Part shown: piece after piece, positions 16,772 through 24,812 of the stretch
Layout of the letters: each line of letters begins with the position of its first letter
Position numbering within the stretch: the stretch's first letter is position 1
Notes under the pieces: generated by a model
The model's database searches: none
The model's input: only the letters and a program-made list of their open reading frames with translations
What the model was told of the DNA's origin: nothing
Assembly: GCA_040754095.1 (NCBI GenBank)
Contig: JBFMFO010000023.1
Span: 1-42,517, forward strand
Length of the DNA: 42,517 nt
Direction: 5' to 3'
Origin: QYQD01 sp040754095
Lineage (GTDB): Bacteria; Desulfobacterota; QYQD01
Position numbers and translations under genes: made by a program

Positions 16772-16970
16772 CTCTGCTTTTTCTCCACTCTGAAAGGTCT
16801 CCCTGCCACATCCCTTTATGTCTGACAGTAATGAGTTTTTTTCGTCTTAGTTTTTTAACAAGCTCTCTGAGGGCAAAGTCTATAACCTCTCTTTTAGTCT
16901 TAAAGGCGGTTAGTCTCTTTGCCTCTTCCACTATTTCATCATCCAAGATAATGTTTGTCCGTGTACCCAT
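16758..16970 (-). CDS. vapB: VapB-family antitoxin (ribbon-helix-helix)
   Basis: A 70-residue protein with the short N-terminal ribbon TRTNIILDDEIVEEAKRL-type strand-helix and the helix TKREVIDFALRELVKKL. This is the usual VapB/RHH dimerisation and DNA-binding module. The basic, aromatic C-terminal tail (HKGMWQGDLSEWRKSR) is the likely VapC-binding part. AAGGAGGA sits just before ATG 16970, and a promoter overlapped by a palindrome lies directly upstream, fitting autoregulation by VapBC. Confidence 0.9.
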   Translation of the reverse strand: MGTRTNIILDDEIVEEAKRLTAFKTKREVIDFALRELVKKLRRKKLITVRHKGMWQGDLSEWRKSRVDTN

Positions 16971-16984
16971 GATCTTTCCTCCTT

Positions 16985-17021
16985 ACACATAAACTATACC
17001 ATGTTATGTGTATGGCTTCAA
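16985..17021 (-). promoter_or_regulatory. vapBC promoter with overlapping operator
   Basis: On the minus strand TTGAAG (17021-17016) and TATAGT (16998-16993) are exactly 17 nt apart. The -10 region lies between the palindrome arms ACACATAA (16985-16992) and TTATGTGT (17004-17011), a good VapBC operator candidate. This gives the methylase-ATPase part of the island its own promoter, separate from the helicase. Confidence 0.7.
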
Positions 17022-17045
17022 AAAAATCTTACACCTTCATACAAT

Positions 17046-20000
17046 TTAAATCAGATACTCTGAAAGTATGACTTCTCTGGGGCCTGATGTCTCGGCAGCA
17101 GATTCGGATATATGCCCCTTGAAAAATTCATGCGGTATGCCGCTTCTTAAGACAGACAGTATCTTTAGCGGGTCTCTTTCCCCGACAATTGTATTTACAA
17201 GTTTCTTGGCGGTCTGTTTTGGCAATGCCCCTTCCTCCGTCATCTTAAGAAGCTTGTTGAGGTATTCTTCATCGCCTTCAGTGAAGCCTTTATAGGACTT
17301 TATCGCCTTGATAGTCTGTAGAAGCCTCGACTCATAGCTTCTGCTTCCCGGAGCCTTCAGTTGCCTGACCTCATCCGCAGTTGCCAGTTCGAATTCCTTC
17401 TTGTTCCTGTCCAGGTAATCGTAAAAATCTTTCGGCAGAGTTACTTTTGGTGTGTCTTTTTCGGCCTTTAGTATTTCGGCAGCCCCGAAGAAGTCCACCT
17501 CTTCAACGTTATCTTTGTCCGCAAGGAAGGTCTTGCGGAGTTTGCCTTTTCGGAAGAAGGTTAATACGCCATTCTGAATCTTTGATCCAGAACCTTGAAC
17601 TTTGAACTTTGAACTTTGAACTTTTCTTGCCGTCCTTGCCTTCTTGGGAAGCCTCTTAATCTTCTCAAAAAGCTCTGGATTGTTGTCCCTTACCTCCCGG
17701 ATAATCTTGAGATACTTAAGTTCGCTTTCTTCCTCTTCATCCTCGCCAGTGAGTATCTTTTTCGAGCTTAAGCGGCTGAATAACTCATGGGATTTAATCG
17801 GTTCGCCGTCCGTGAGGAGCCTTGCATCGGCACCGAGCATCTCGATAAAGGCGTTTATCTTGGACTCGGCAGCGGCCTTTAATCCTATTTCATCCTCCGA
17901 CTGGACAGTCGGAAAGAAGTTATAGGCATGAATCCTGTTGAATTTAGTATCAACACGGTTTATCCTTCCCACGCGCTGTATAACCCTTGTGGGATTCCAG
18001 GGGATATCATAGTTTATGACCACATTTGAACGGTGAAGGTTGACACCCTCCGAGAGGACTTCGGTCGTCACCAAAATCCTGTAGTCATCTTTCCGGTTCC
18101 GTGCCCTGGCATCAAAGTTCTCAATGACCTTTTCCTTTACGGCAGCCCCGGATGCCCCTGAAAAACCGAGCACTATCTCGCCAAAGCGTTTGTTTATGTG
18201 GTCTCTCAGATAATCGGCTGTTTCTTTGGACTCTGTAAATACAATCAGCTTGTTCTTTTTCAGGATGCCGTCATTTTCAAGCAGGAAAAAGAATTTATCA
18301 ATCTTGGGGTCATAGTTGATATTTACCCACAACGAATTGACCTGTTTCAGGATTTTCAGGTCGGTTTCCAGGTCCTTTCTGAAGCCCTCTTCAAATTCTC
18401 CAGAGTTCTTCTCCTCCGCCTTATCCTCTTCAATCAGGCGCTGGATGGCCTCTGCGTCATCGTTTTCCAATAGTTCGAATATCTTGTTGATATGCTTCTT
18501 GCTTACAAAGACTCTCCCTTTATCATATTCTCTGATGAAGGCCTCGTAAGAATGGATAAACCTGCCAAGCGTGTTCTTGAAGGCATGGAAACTGCTTTCA
18601 AGGCGCTTTACAAGGAGTATCTTCATAAACTTCCCCATATTTATCTGGGAAGTCCTTTCAAAATCGTTCAGTTTTTCTTTGAGATAAATAAGAGGCATAT
18701 AACGGGAATACTTAAAGGCTGGAGAGGTTATGAGTTTGATAGTCTCGGTAAATATTTTATCGAGGTCTTCGTCAAACTCATAAAATACCTGCTTTGGATC
18801 TTCTACATCGGGAAACCTTAATCCCTGTTTCTTAAGGTCGTCCTCATAGTATTTGACAATCTCATTTCTGGTTCGCCTCACCATCAGATACTTTAGGACA
18901 TTCTCTCTGATTTCTTTGGCGTTCTCTTTGGTGATTTTTATAACCTCCTCATAATCTGCTACCCTGTCAAGCTTCTTTAACCTGTCCTGTAGGCGATTGA
19001 AAAACCGCTCAAGGTCACGGACTCTTGGATTGGGCAGGGTGCAGTTGCGTGCCTTCTGGAATAGTTTCAATTGGCTCAGGATGTCTTTTGGGGTATTGTT
19101 AAGAGGGGTGGCCGAGACCAGTATTACCCTTTTGCCCCTGCAAATCTGGGCAAGCTTCTCGTAGCTGATGTTTGTCTCTGTGCGGAAACGGTGCGCCTCG
19201 TCAATAAAGACATTGCTATACCTATCTGTGCCCTCCTTAATGATGTCATCCAGCTTGCCGAGAGACCTGAAATACGGTCCCCTGACACCAAAATCACGGA
19301 ATACGTTTCTCCATGAGCCGGGGTTTTGTTCATCCAAAAGGGCTGGAGGGGCAATAACAAGATGCTTTCCCTGTAATTGCTGCGCCAGAAGCGCGGATAT
19401 GTAAGTCTTACCAAGACCAACGACGTCCGCTAAAAATACCCCGCCATACTCCTCAAGCTTTGATTTCGCATCAGCCACGGCCTCTTTCTGGTACCGGTAT
19501 TCGACGAAACTCTCAGGCAGATACGCAGAAGAAATCTCTTCCGGGGTTCTGCTTATCTTTTCACCAAAATATTCGTAGAGAAATTTCAGATAGAGTTCAT
19601 AGGGCGTGATTGTATCATTAAGCCATGTCTTTGTATTGATAGTTTCAATATAATCCTCTGAGACCGGGACCGAATGTTTCCAGAGTTCATTGAATTTCTT
19701 TATCGCAAAGTCATAATCAGCCCTGTTTTTAAGTTCTACGTTGAACTCCAGGTTATCTACCAACCCCGCCTCGGTAAAATTGCTTGAGCCGGTAATAACT
19801 CTCCCGACATCCCTGTCACCCTCTCCAAAAGTCATAATATAAACCTTTGCATGGATTGAGGCATGGGGATATACCCTGATTTCGAGCTTCCCTGATTTTA
19901 TCCATTCTATGAATCTCGATACACCCTCTTCGACTTCGGGCATGTCAGGAGAGTCTTCCATTTCGGAAACGACATTTTCTTTGAAGTCATCCTTTACCTC

Positions 20001-20264
20001 ACTATGAGACAGGCGTAAAGGCAGTTGTTTCTCTGCTTCGGCCTTTTGTATCAATTGGTAGGCATACTTATTTAGGCTGATACCCACAAGGACTCTAATT
20101 CTCTCTGTTTTCTCAAGGGATTTATATAACTTGTAGAAGCCGCTTGTCCTGAAAAATCCCACAAGGACATCAAAGAAACGGGTGTTTTGTTCTATAGTAA
20201 CCCTGAACCTGTCAAGAAGGGTCTGGTCTGGCTCGTTTGTGAAAAAGGTAAGGTCTGTGCTCAT
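17046..20264 (-). CDS. PLD-nuclease / SF2 helicase fusion, restriction-type defence protein
   Basis: A 1072-residue protein. The N-terminal 220 residues form a phospholipase-D-like nuclease domain: H138-A-K140 in SIHAKVYIMTF, then GSSNFTEAGL (159-168). One HKD motif is present, so a dimer would be needed. The SF2 helicase follows: GLGKT (283-287), DEAH (355-358), SATPLNN (384-390), and motif VI VIQRVGRINRVD in the second RecA lobe. This architecture is known from defence loci; it probably translocates on DNA and cuts. Residues about 878-895 (SSKFKVQGSGSKIQ) are encoded by a microsatellite-like insertion. ATG 20264 is preceded by AAGGAG. It is followed by vapBC and the methylase in the same direction. 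Confidence 0.87.
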   Translation of the reverse strand: MSTDLTFFTNEPDQTLLDRFRVTIEQNTRFFDVLVGFFRTSGFYKLYKSLEKTERIRVLVGISLNKYAYQLIQKAEAEKQLPLRLSHSEVKDDFKENVVSEMEDSPDMPEVEEGVSRFIEWIKSGKLEIRVYPHASIHAKVYIMTFGEGDRDVGRVITGSSNFTEAGLVDNLEFNVELKNRADYDFAIKKFNELWKHSVPVSEDYIETINTKTWLNDTITPYELYLKFLYEYFGEKISRTPEEISSAYLPESFVEYRYQKEAVADAKSKLEEYGGVFLADVVGLGKTYISALLAQQLQGKHLVIAPPALLDEQNPGSWRNVFRDFGVRGPYFRSLGKLDDIIKEGTDRYSNVFIDEAHRFRTETNISYEKLAQICRGKRVILVSATPLNNTPKDILSQLKLFQKARNCTLPNPRVRDLERFFNRLQDRLKKLDRVADYEEVIKITKENAKEIRENVLKYLMVRRTRNEIVKYYEDDLKKQGLRFPDVEDPKQVFYEFDEDLDKIFTETIKLITSPAFKYSRYMPLIYLKEKLNDFERTSQINMGKFMKILLVKRLESSFHAFKNTLGRFIHSYEAFIREYDKGRVFVSKKHINKIFELLENDDAEAIQRLIEEDKAEEKNSGEFEEGFRKDLETDLKILKQVNSLWVNINYDPKIDKFFFLLENDGILKKNKLIVFTESKETADYLRDHINKRFGEIVLGFSGASGAAVKEKVIENFDARARNRKDDYRILVTTEVLSEGVNLHRSNVVINYDIPWNPTRVIQRVGRINRVDTKFNRIHAYNFFPTVQSEDEIGLKAAAESKINAFIEMLGADARLLTDGEPIKSHELFSRLSSKKILTGEDEEEESELKYLKIIREVRDNNPELFEKIKRLPKKARTARKVQSSKFKVQGSGSKIQNGVLTFFRKGKLRKTFLADKDNVEEVDFFGAAEILKAEKDTPKVTLPKDFYDYLDRNKKEFELATADEVRQLKAPGSRSYESRLLQTIKAIKSYKGFTEGDEEYLNKLLKMTEEGALPKQTAKKLVNTIVGERDPLKILSVLRSGIPHEFFKGHISESAAETSGPREVILSEYLI
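17583..17629. repeat. in-frame TTGAACTTTGAACTT heptamer repeat inside the helicase
   Basis: About four TTTGAAC units in tandem (TTGAACTTTGAACTTTGAAC), translated on the minus strand as VQSSKFKVQ. Such heptamer tracts usually occur between genes. Here the length keeps the frame, although unit number could change by slippage. Confidence 0.75.
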
Positions 20265-20310
20265 GCACTGCTCCTTATGATTCTTGCCTTGGTTTCAGCA
20301 TCCGGCATGA

Positions 20311-20862
20311 TTATTTGTTCCGTCTTCGTGTGGTGCAGGCGGCGCGGGGTTCCTTTGCGAGAAAACCGATTTTCCGTTTCTTCGGGTCAGGCGGGGTCAT
20401 GAGTTGCCGGATGGCATCAAAGACCGCTCTAAATTGGGCATCGTACTTCTTTTCCAAGTCAGCAAGTTTACGGGAAAGGTCTTTATTGGTTGCAAGCATT
20501 TCACGGAGCTTTACGAAAGTCCGCATGATGGCAATGTTTACCTGAATGGCGCGTTCACTGTTAAGGACGCTGGAAAGCATAGCCACCCCTTGCTCTGTAA
20601 AGACATAAGGGAGATATCTCCTGCCGCCATGCCCCGAACTTGAGGTCGCAAATTGCGATCTCAATTTTTCAGTTTCTTCAGATGACAACTGAAACATGAA
20701 ATCGGAAGGAAATCTTGCGATGTTGCGTCTGACCTGCTCATTCAATCGTCTCGTAGGGACTTCGTATAGCTCGGCAAGGTCTCTGTCGAGCATTACCTTA
20801 TGGCCTCGAATCAAGTATATCCTTCTTTCGATCATCTCAACAAGAATAAGTTCTTTCATCAC
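20311..20862 (-). CDS. ORF6N-domain DNA-binding regulator
   Basis: A protein of 182-183 residues with an N-terminal ORF6N domain (about 10-95): ERRIYLIRGHKVMLDRDLAE, LYEVPTRRLNEQVRRNIARF, PSDFMFQLSSEE, and LPYVFTEQGVAMLSSVL. The rest is a helical coiled coil (LRE MLATNKDLSRKLADLEKK). ORF6N proteins occur in phages and next to bacterial defence and toxin genes, and are thought to be DNA-binding. It lies 46 nt upstream of the helicase in the same direction, so it may control the island. It starts at GTG 20862 or ATG 20859 behind GGAGGGG. A near-identical palindrome occurs both upstream and within the gene. Confidence 0.85.
   Translation of the reverse strand: MMKELILVEMIERRIYLIRGHKVMLDRDLAELYEVPTRRLNEQVRRNIARFPSDFMFQLSSEETEKLRSQFATSSSGHGGRRYLPYVFTEQGVAMLSSVLNSERAIQVNIAIMRTFVKLREMLATNKDLSRKLADLEKKYDAQFRAVFDAIRQLMTPPDPKKRKIGFLAKEPRAACTTRRRNK
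20642..20662. promoter_or_regulatory. operator-like palindrome inside the ORF6N gene
   Basis: GGTCGCAAATTGCGATC with extended symmetric flanks (GAG...CTC). It encodes LRSQFATS within the ORF6N protein. It differs from the upstream palindrome at 20876-20892 at only a few positions over 23 bases. Confidence 0.5.
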
Positions 20863-20875
20863 CCCTCCAACTTAA

Positions 20876-20892
20876 GGTCACAGATTGTGACC
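20876..20892. promoter_or_regulatory. operator-like palindrome upstream of the ORF6N gene
   Basis: GGTCACAGATTGTGACC, perfect 7-bp arms, centred about 22-25 nt before the start codon. The following TCAA also matches the intragenic copy. The position suits repression of the ORF6N gene and possibly the whole island. Confidence 0.6.
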
Positions 20893-20934
20893 TCAAACAA
20901 TGGCCGGTCTCTTCCGGTGTAAGCCTACTGTGCG

Positions 20935-20981
20935 TTCACCCTGTTTAATAGGGTTTCCTACGGAAAATTTAACAGGGTGAA
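20935..20981. repeat. TTCACCCTGTT / AACAGGGTGAA palindromic repeat
   Basis: Arms of 14 bp with one mismatch around a TAGGGTTTCCTACGGAAAAT loop. This looks like a dispersed palindromic element; no further copy was noticed here. Confidence 0.65.
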
Positions 20982-21041
20982 TCCTGCTAATATGTTGATA
21001 CCTTAGCAAAAGTGCCGGCCGAAGGCAAGGGCGGAAATCGT

Positions 21042-21227
21042 CCCTGGTCACCATCAAGGCATCATCTGCGGCGTTGCCCTCGATCGCTTCTCCTTGCGGC
21101 GTATTGCTCCATACGCCTCAGTCATCGCTCCTCGGCGCCTTGCATCTAATATCTTGCTGGTGATCAGGAATACTCCATAACCTGATGATGTTAATCTTGA
21201 TAGCCAAAATAGACGGTGGACTTGGAT
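21042..21227 (-). repeat. 186-bp dispersed repeat, copy A (inverted)
   Basis: On the minus strand this runs from ATCCAAGTCCACCGT to CCTTGATGGTGACCAGGG and matches 38702-38888 on the plus strand at roughly 90 percent of positions. It contains the stem GGCGTAT-GGAGCA-ATACGCC and a long run, AGATGCAAGGCGCC then GAGGAGCGATGACTGAGG. No ORF. With the two palindromes it accounts for the gene-free interval 20863-21323. Confidence 0.85.
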
Positions 21228-21323
21228 CGTGAGAGACCGTCTGAAGGCCGCGCTGTCGCATCTTTTTTATTGCTTTTTATTCTGAAAAAGGCTTTAAGTT
21301 GCCATCATTTTTAAGGTGCTCTT

Positions 21324-23204
21324 ATGATAAGCGTAGAAAATCTTTCGAAAAGTTACGGCAGTTACGTCCTTTTTGAAGAGGCCAGCTTCAAGATAAACCC
21401 TAAAGAGAAGGTCGGCCTTGTCGGGCGAAACGGCCACGGGAAAACAACTTTATTCAGGCTGATAAAAAAGGAAGAGCTTCCGGACTCGGGAGCCATAATT
21501 ATACCCAGACTTTACCGTATCGGCTGCGTTGAACAGCATGTCGAATTTACTGAAGACACCGTTCTTAAAGAAGGCATGCGGGGTCTTATAGAAGATGAAA
21601 AAGGGCATTTCTGGAAAGTTGAAAAAATCCTGGCCGGACTCGGATTTTCCTCAAACGATTTAAAACTGAACCCCCTTGAGCTTTCCGGAGGATTCCAGGT
21701 GCGCCTCAATCTTGCCAAGGCGCTTGTGTCCCGACCGGATCTTCTGCTCCTGGACGAGCCTACAAACTATCTCGATATAACCTCGATACGCTGGGTTGAA
21801 CGCTTTCTTGCAGGCTGGCCGGGGGAGATCATGCTTATCACCCATGACAGAGGGTTTATGGATAAAATAGTAACCCACGTCCTTGGAATACATCGTAAAA
21901 AAATCCGGAAAATTACCGGAGACACAGAGAAATATTACACTCAGATCGCACAAGACGAGAAAATATACGAAAAAACACGCGTCAACGATGAAAAACGCAG
22001 GAAAGAGATCGAGCTTTTTATAAGCCGGTTCAGGGCAAAAGCAAGGCTCGCGAATATGGTGCAATCGAGGGTAAAGACCTTAAACAAAACCGAGAAAAAA
22101 GACAAATTGGAACGGATCAAAACCCTTGACTTCTCCTTCAGGAGCGCCCCTTACCGCGGAAAGCACATTCTTAGCGCAAACGATATATCCTTCTCGTATG
22201 ATCAAAATACAGCCCCCCTTATCAAGGACTTCAATATTGCCATCGGAGCCTGTGACAGGGTCTGCGTTATCGGGAAAAACGGAAAGGGTAAAACAACTCT
22301 CCTGAAAATTCTTGCCGGCGCCCTTCCTCCCCGGAGCGGACAGGTCGATTATAATCCGGCTGCGCTAAAAGGTTTCTTTGAACAAACCAATGTAGGCCAC
22401 CTTATAGACAGTCGAACAATAGAAGAAGAAATTCTTTATGCCCACCATGATATCGACAGGCAGACGGCAAGAAACATTTGCGGAGTCATGATGTTCGAAG
22501 GAGATTCCGCCTTAAAGAAGATCGGGGTCTTATCGGGCGGCGAAAAGAGCAGGGTACTTCTGGGTAAGCTCCTTGCAACTCCCGTCAATCTGCTTCTTCT
22601 TGACGAGCCGACAAACCATCTTGACATGGACTCATGCGATGCCCTGCTTGCGGCTCTCGACAGTTTTGAAGGCGCCATAGTAATGGTAACCCACAATGAG
22701 ATGTTTCTCCATGCCCTTGCCGAACGTCTGATCGTATTCCAGGACGAAAATGCCCATGTCTTCGAAGGAAACTACCAGCGTTTTCTTGAAAAGGAAGGAT
22801 GGAAAGACGAAAAAGACCTTGTAAAAAATATTCCTGCCTCTGACGACAGTTTTGAACCTGGCTTAAAATTAAACAGGAAGGAGCTTCGTCGTCTTCGCTC
22901 CGAAATAATCACGGAAAAGTCTAAGACATTAAAACCGCTCGAGCAAAGAATTGCAAAAATAGAAAACAAAATCGAGGCCCTTGAAAAAGAGATTACTGAA
23001 TACACTGAAGCCATACAGAAGGCATCGGAAGGAAATACCGGCAAGAAAATTGTTGAACTCTCACGGGCTATCCATGCTTCCCAGACATCGATAGACAGAC
23101 TTTTTGACGAACTGGAAATCCTTTCGGAAGAATTAAATGAAAAAAGCGCATTTTTTGAAAGCAGGCTGAAGCACCTTGAAACACCCGAAGGCGAAAAAGA
23201 ATAA
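21324..23204 (+). CDS. ABC-F family ATPase (Uup/EttA-like)
   Basis: A 626-residue soluble protein with two ABC domains and no membrane segments. Domain 1: GRNGHGKTT, signature LSGGFQVRL, LLLLDEPTNYLD. Domain 2: GKNGKGKTT, signature LSGGEKSRV, LLLLDEPTNHLD. The P-site tRNA-interaction linker lies between (about 190-265). A charged coiled coil (about 515-620, KTLKPLEQRIAKIENKIEAL) at the C terminus is typical of the Uup branch. These proteins bind the ribosome E site and relieve stalls. The ATG at 21324 follows AAGGTG. The gene ends at a bidirectional terminator shared with glnA and stands alone on this strand. Confidence 0.93.
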   Translation: MISVENLSKSYGSYVLFEEASFKINPKEKVGLVGRNGHGKTTLFRLIKKEELPDSGAIIIPRLYRIGCVEQHVEFTEDTVLKEGMRGLIEDEKGHFWKVEKILAGLGFSSNDLKLNPLELSGGFQVRLNLAKALVSRPDLLLLDEPTNYLDITSIRWVERFLAGWPGEIMLITHDRGFMDKIVTHVLGIHRKKIRKITGDTEKYYTQIAQDEKIYEKTRVNDEKRRKEIELFISRFRAKARLANMVQSRVKTLNKTEKKDKLERIKTLDFSFRSAPYRGKHILSANDISFSYDQNTAPLIKDFNIAIGACDRVCVIGKNGKGKTTLLKILAGALPPRSGQVDYNPAALKGFFEQTNVGHLIDSRTIEEEILYAHHDIDRQTARNICGVMMFEGDSALKKIGVLSGGEKSRVLLGKLLATPVNLLLLDEPTNHLDMDSCDALLAALDSFEGAIVMVTHNEMFLHALAERLIVFQDENAHVFEGNYQRFLEKEGWKDEKDLVKNIPASDDSFEPGLKLNRKELRRLRSEIITEKSKTLKPLEQRIAKIENKIEALEKEITEYTEAIQKASEGNTGKKIVELSRAIHASQTSIDRLFDELEILSEELNEKSAFFESRLKHLETPEGEKE

Positions 23205-23237
23205 AAAAGGGGCGGCCTAGACAGCCGCCCTTTTTTT
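23203..23237. terminator. bidirectional intrinsic terminator between the ABC-F gene and glnA
   Basis: The stem GGGCGGC / GCCGCCC around CTAGACA is followed by seven T on the plus strand and preceded by six A, which give a U-run on the minus strand. It can end both convergent transcripts. Confidence 0.93.
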
Positions 23238-23250
23238 ATCTCTGTAGGGG

Positions 23251-24588
23251 TTAGAGTATCGGCAAATACCTGTCTATTTCATACTGACTTACATGGGTGC
23301 GATACATATCCCATTCAATCTTTTTATTTTCTACAAATTTGTCAAAGATATGGTCTCCCAGGGCCCTGCGCACTAACTCACTCTGTTCCATCTCCCGGAT
23401 AGCCTCGAAGAGATTGTCGGGCAGGGAGTTAATGCCCAATTCAGCCCTTCTGGCCGGTGTCATATGATAAACATCCTCTTCTACCGGCTCAGCCAGAGGA
23501 TACTTCTTTTCTATACCTTCAAGGCCGGCTGCCAGCATCACTGTAAAGGCCAGATACGGGTTACAGCCCGGATCAGGGGCGCGAAACTCAATTCTTGTGG
23601 CCTGTTCCTTGCCGGGTTTGTACATGGGCACACGCACCATGGTGGAACGATTGCGGCGGGCCCAGGCGATATAAACCGGGGCCTCATAACCGGGCACCAG
23701 CCGCTTATAAGAATTCACCCATTGATTGGTTACGGCAATAATCTCCCGCGCGTGTTTGAGCAGCCCCGCAATATAATGTTTGGCCGTATCGGATAGGTGG
23801 TATTTGTCTCCAGTATCGTGGAAGGCATTCTTGGATCCCTTGAAAAGGGACTGATGGCAGTGCATCCCGCTGCCGTTTATACCGAAGACAGGCTTAGGCA
23901 TAAAAGTAGCGTAGTAACCCAGGGAACGGGCCGTTTCTTTCACCGCAATCCGGTAAGTCATGGTCTTATCGGCCATACGCAGACCTTCATCATAACGGAG
24001 GTCGATCTCATGCTGGCTTGGGGCCACCTCATGGTGGCTGTACTCCACCTGGATACCCATCTTCTGCAAGGTAAATATGGTTGCCCGGCGGAGATCGTTC
24101 CCTATGTCAAGCGGGGGGGCATCGAAATACCCGCCCTGATCAATTATCCTGGGTTCCTTGTTGGATTCAAAGTAGAAGAATTCCAGCTCCGGGCCGGCAT
24201 AAAAGGTATAACCTTTATCTGAGGCCTGTTTGAGGGCCCGCTTTAGCGCATATCGCGGGTCGCCATCATACGGGCTGCCGTCCGGCTGAAGTATGTCACA
24301 GAACATCCGGGCCGTAGGCCTGTCCTGCGGCCTCCAGGGAATAAACTCGAAGGTGGCAGGATCCGGTTTGGCAATCATGTCACTTTCTTCGATGCGGGCA
24401 AACCCCTCGATGGATGACCCGTCAAAACCCATTCCTTCCGTCAAGGCCGCTTCCAGTTCTGACGGCGTAATAGCAAAGCTCTTGAGTATTCCAAGCACGT
24501 CAGTAAACCAGATCTGAATAAAACTGACATCCTTGTCCTTCACGAGGCGCAAGACATCTTCTGCCGTTTGACATTTTTCACAGGGCAT
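23251..24588 (-). CDS. glnA: glutamine synthetase, type I (alpha-like)
   Basis: A 445-residue dodecameric-type glutamine synthetase making glutamine from glutamate, ammonia and ATP. Visible landmarks are GMGFDGSSIEGFARIEESDM, GPELEFFYF (metal-binding glutamates), INGSGMHCHQSL, NSYKRLVPGYEAPV and EFRAPDPGCNPYLA. The length (about 445) and the absence of the NLY-type adenylylation tyrosine near the C terminus (the region reads INSLPDNLFEAIREME) point to the GSI-alpha group. Control would then be transcriptional or by feedback, not by adenylylation. AAGGAGGA precedes ATG 24588 and a sigma-54-type promoter lies at 24637-24652. Confidence 0.96.
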   Translation of the reverse strand: MPCEKCQTAEDVLRLVKDKDVSFIQIWFTDVLGILKSFAITPSELEAALTEGMGFDGSSIEGFARIEESDMIAKPDPATFEFIPWRPQDRPTARMFCDILQPDGSPYDGDPRYALKRALKQASDKGYTFYAGPELEFFYFESNKEPRIIDQGGYFDAPPLDIGNDLRRATIFTLQKMGIQVEYSHHEVAPSQHEIDLRYDEGLRMADKTMTYRIAVKETARSLGYYATFMPKPVFGINGSGMHCHQSLFKGSKNAFHDTGDKYHLSDTAKHYIAGLLKHAREIIAVTNQWVNSYKRLVPGYEAPVYIAWARRNRSTMVRVPMYKPGKEQATRIEFRAPDPGCNPYLAFTVMLAAGLEGIEKKYPLAEPVEEDVYHMTPARRAELGINSLPDNLFEAIREMEQSELVRRALGDHIFDKFVENKKIEWDMYRTHVSQYEIDRYLPIL

Positions 24589-24636
24589 TACTAATCCTCC
24601 TTATTTTTAATAATCAAAATTTGTTATGGGTTATTT

Positions 24637-24652
24637 CGCAAGGATAATGCCA
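24637..24652 (-). promoter_or_regulatory. sigma-54 promoter of glnA
   Basis: The minus strand reads TGGCATTATCCTTGCG: GG and GC are separated by exactly 10 nt, with TGGCA and TTGC boxes close to the sigma-54 consensus. Transcription would start near 24625, giving a leader of about 37 nt that ends in the AAGGAGGA site. Confidence 0.8.
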
Positions 24653-24730
24653 CAACAAGGCGCTGACGAAATAATTAGCAAATTCAAAGTATTAAGAAAA
24701 TAATCGGGCTGGTTGGCGCGCATATATTAT

Positions 24731-24784
24731 TTACATTTTTGTAAGAACAGGCCATATTATTCGACAAAATTGTAAACATTTTAC
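24731..24784. promoter_or_regulatory. paired palindromes upstream of the glnA sigma-54 promoter
   Basis: TTACATTTTTGTAA (24731-24744, perfect arms) and GTAAACATTTTAC (24772-24784) lie about 80-145 nt upstream of the promoter, centre to centre about 40 nt. The position and paired symmetry suit enhancer sites for an NtrC-type activator, but the sequences are not the classic NtrC site. Confidence 0.4.
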
Positions 24785-24812
24785 GCTGGGGGCCATCGCA
24801 AAGGATACGTCT

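Noticed and set aside
24589..24636. ANTAR target hairpins in the glnA leader
   Set aside because: The predicted leader is AT-rich and only about 37 nt long; no paired hexaloop stems can be drawn.
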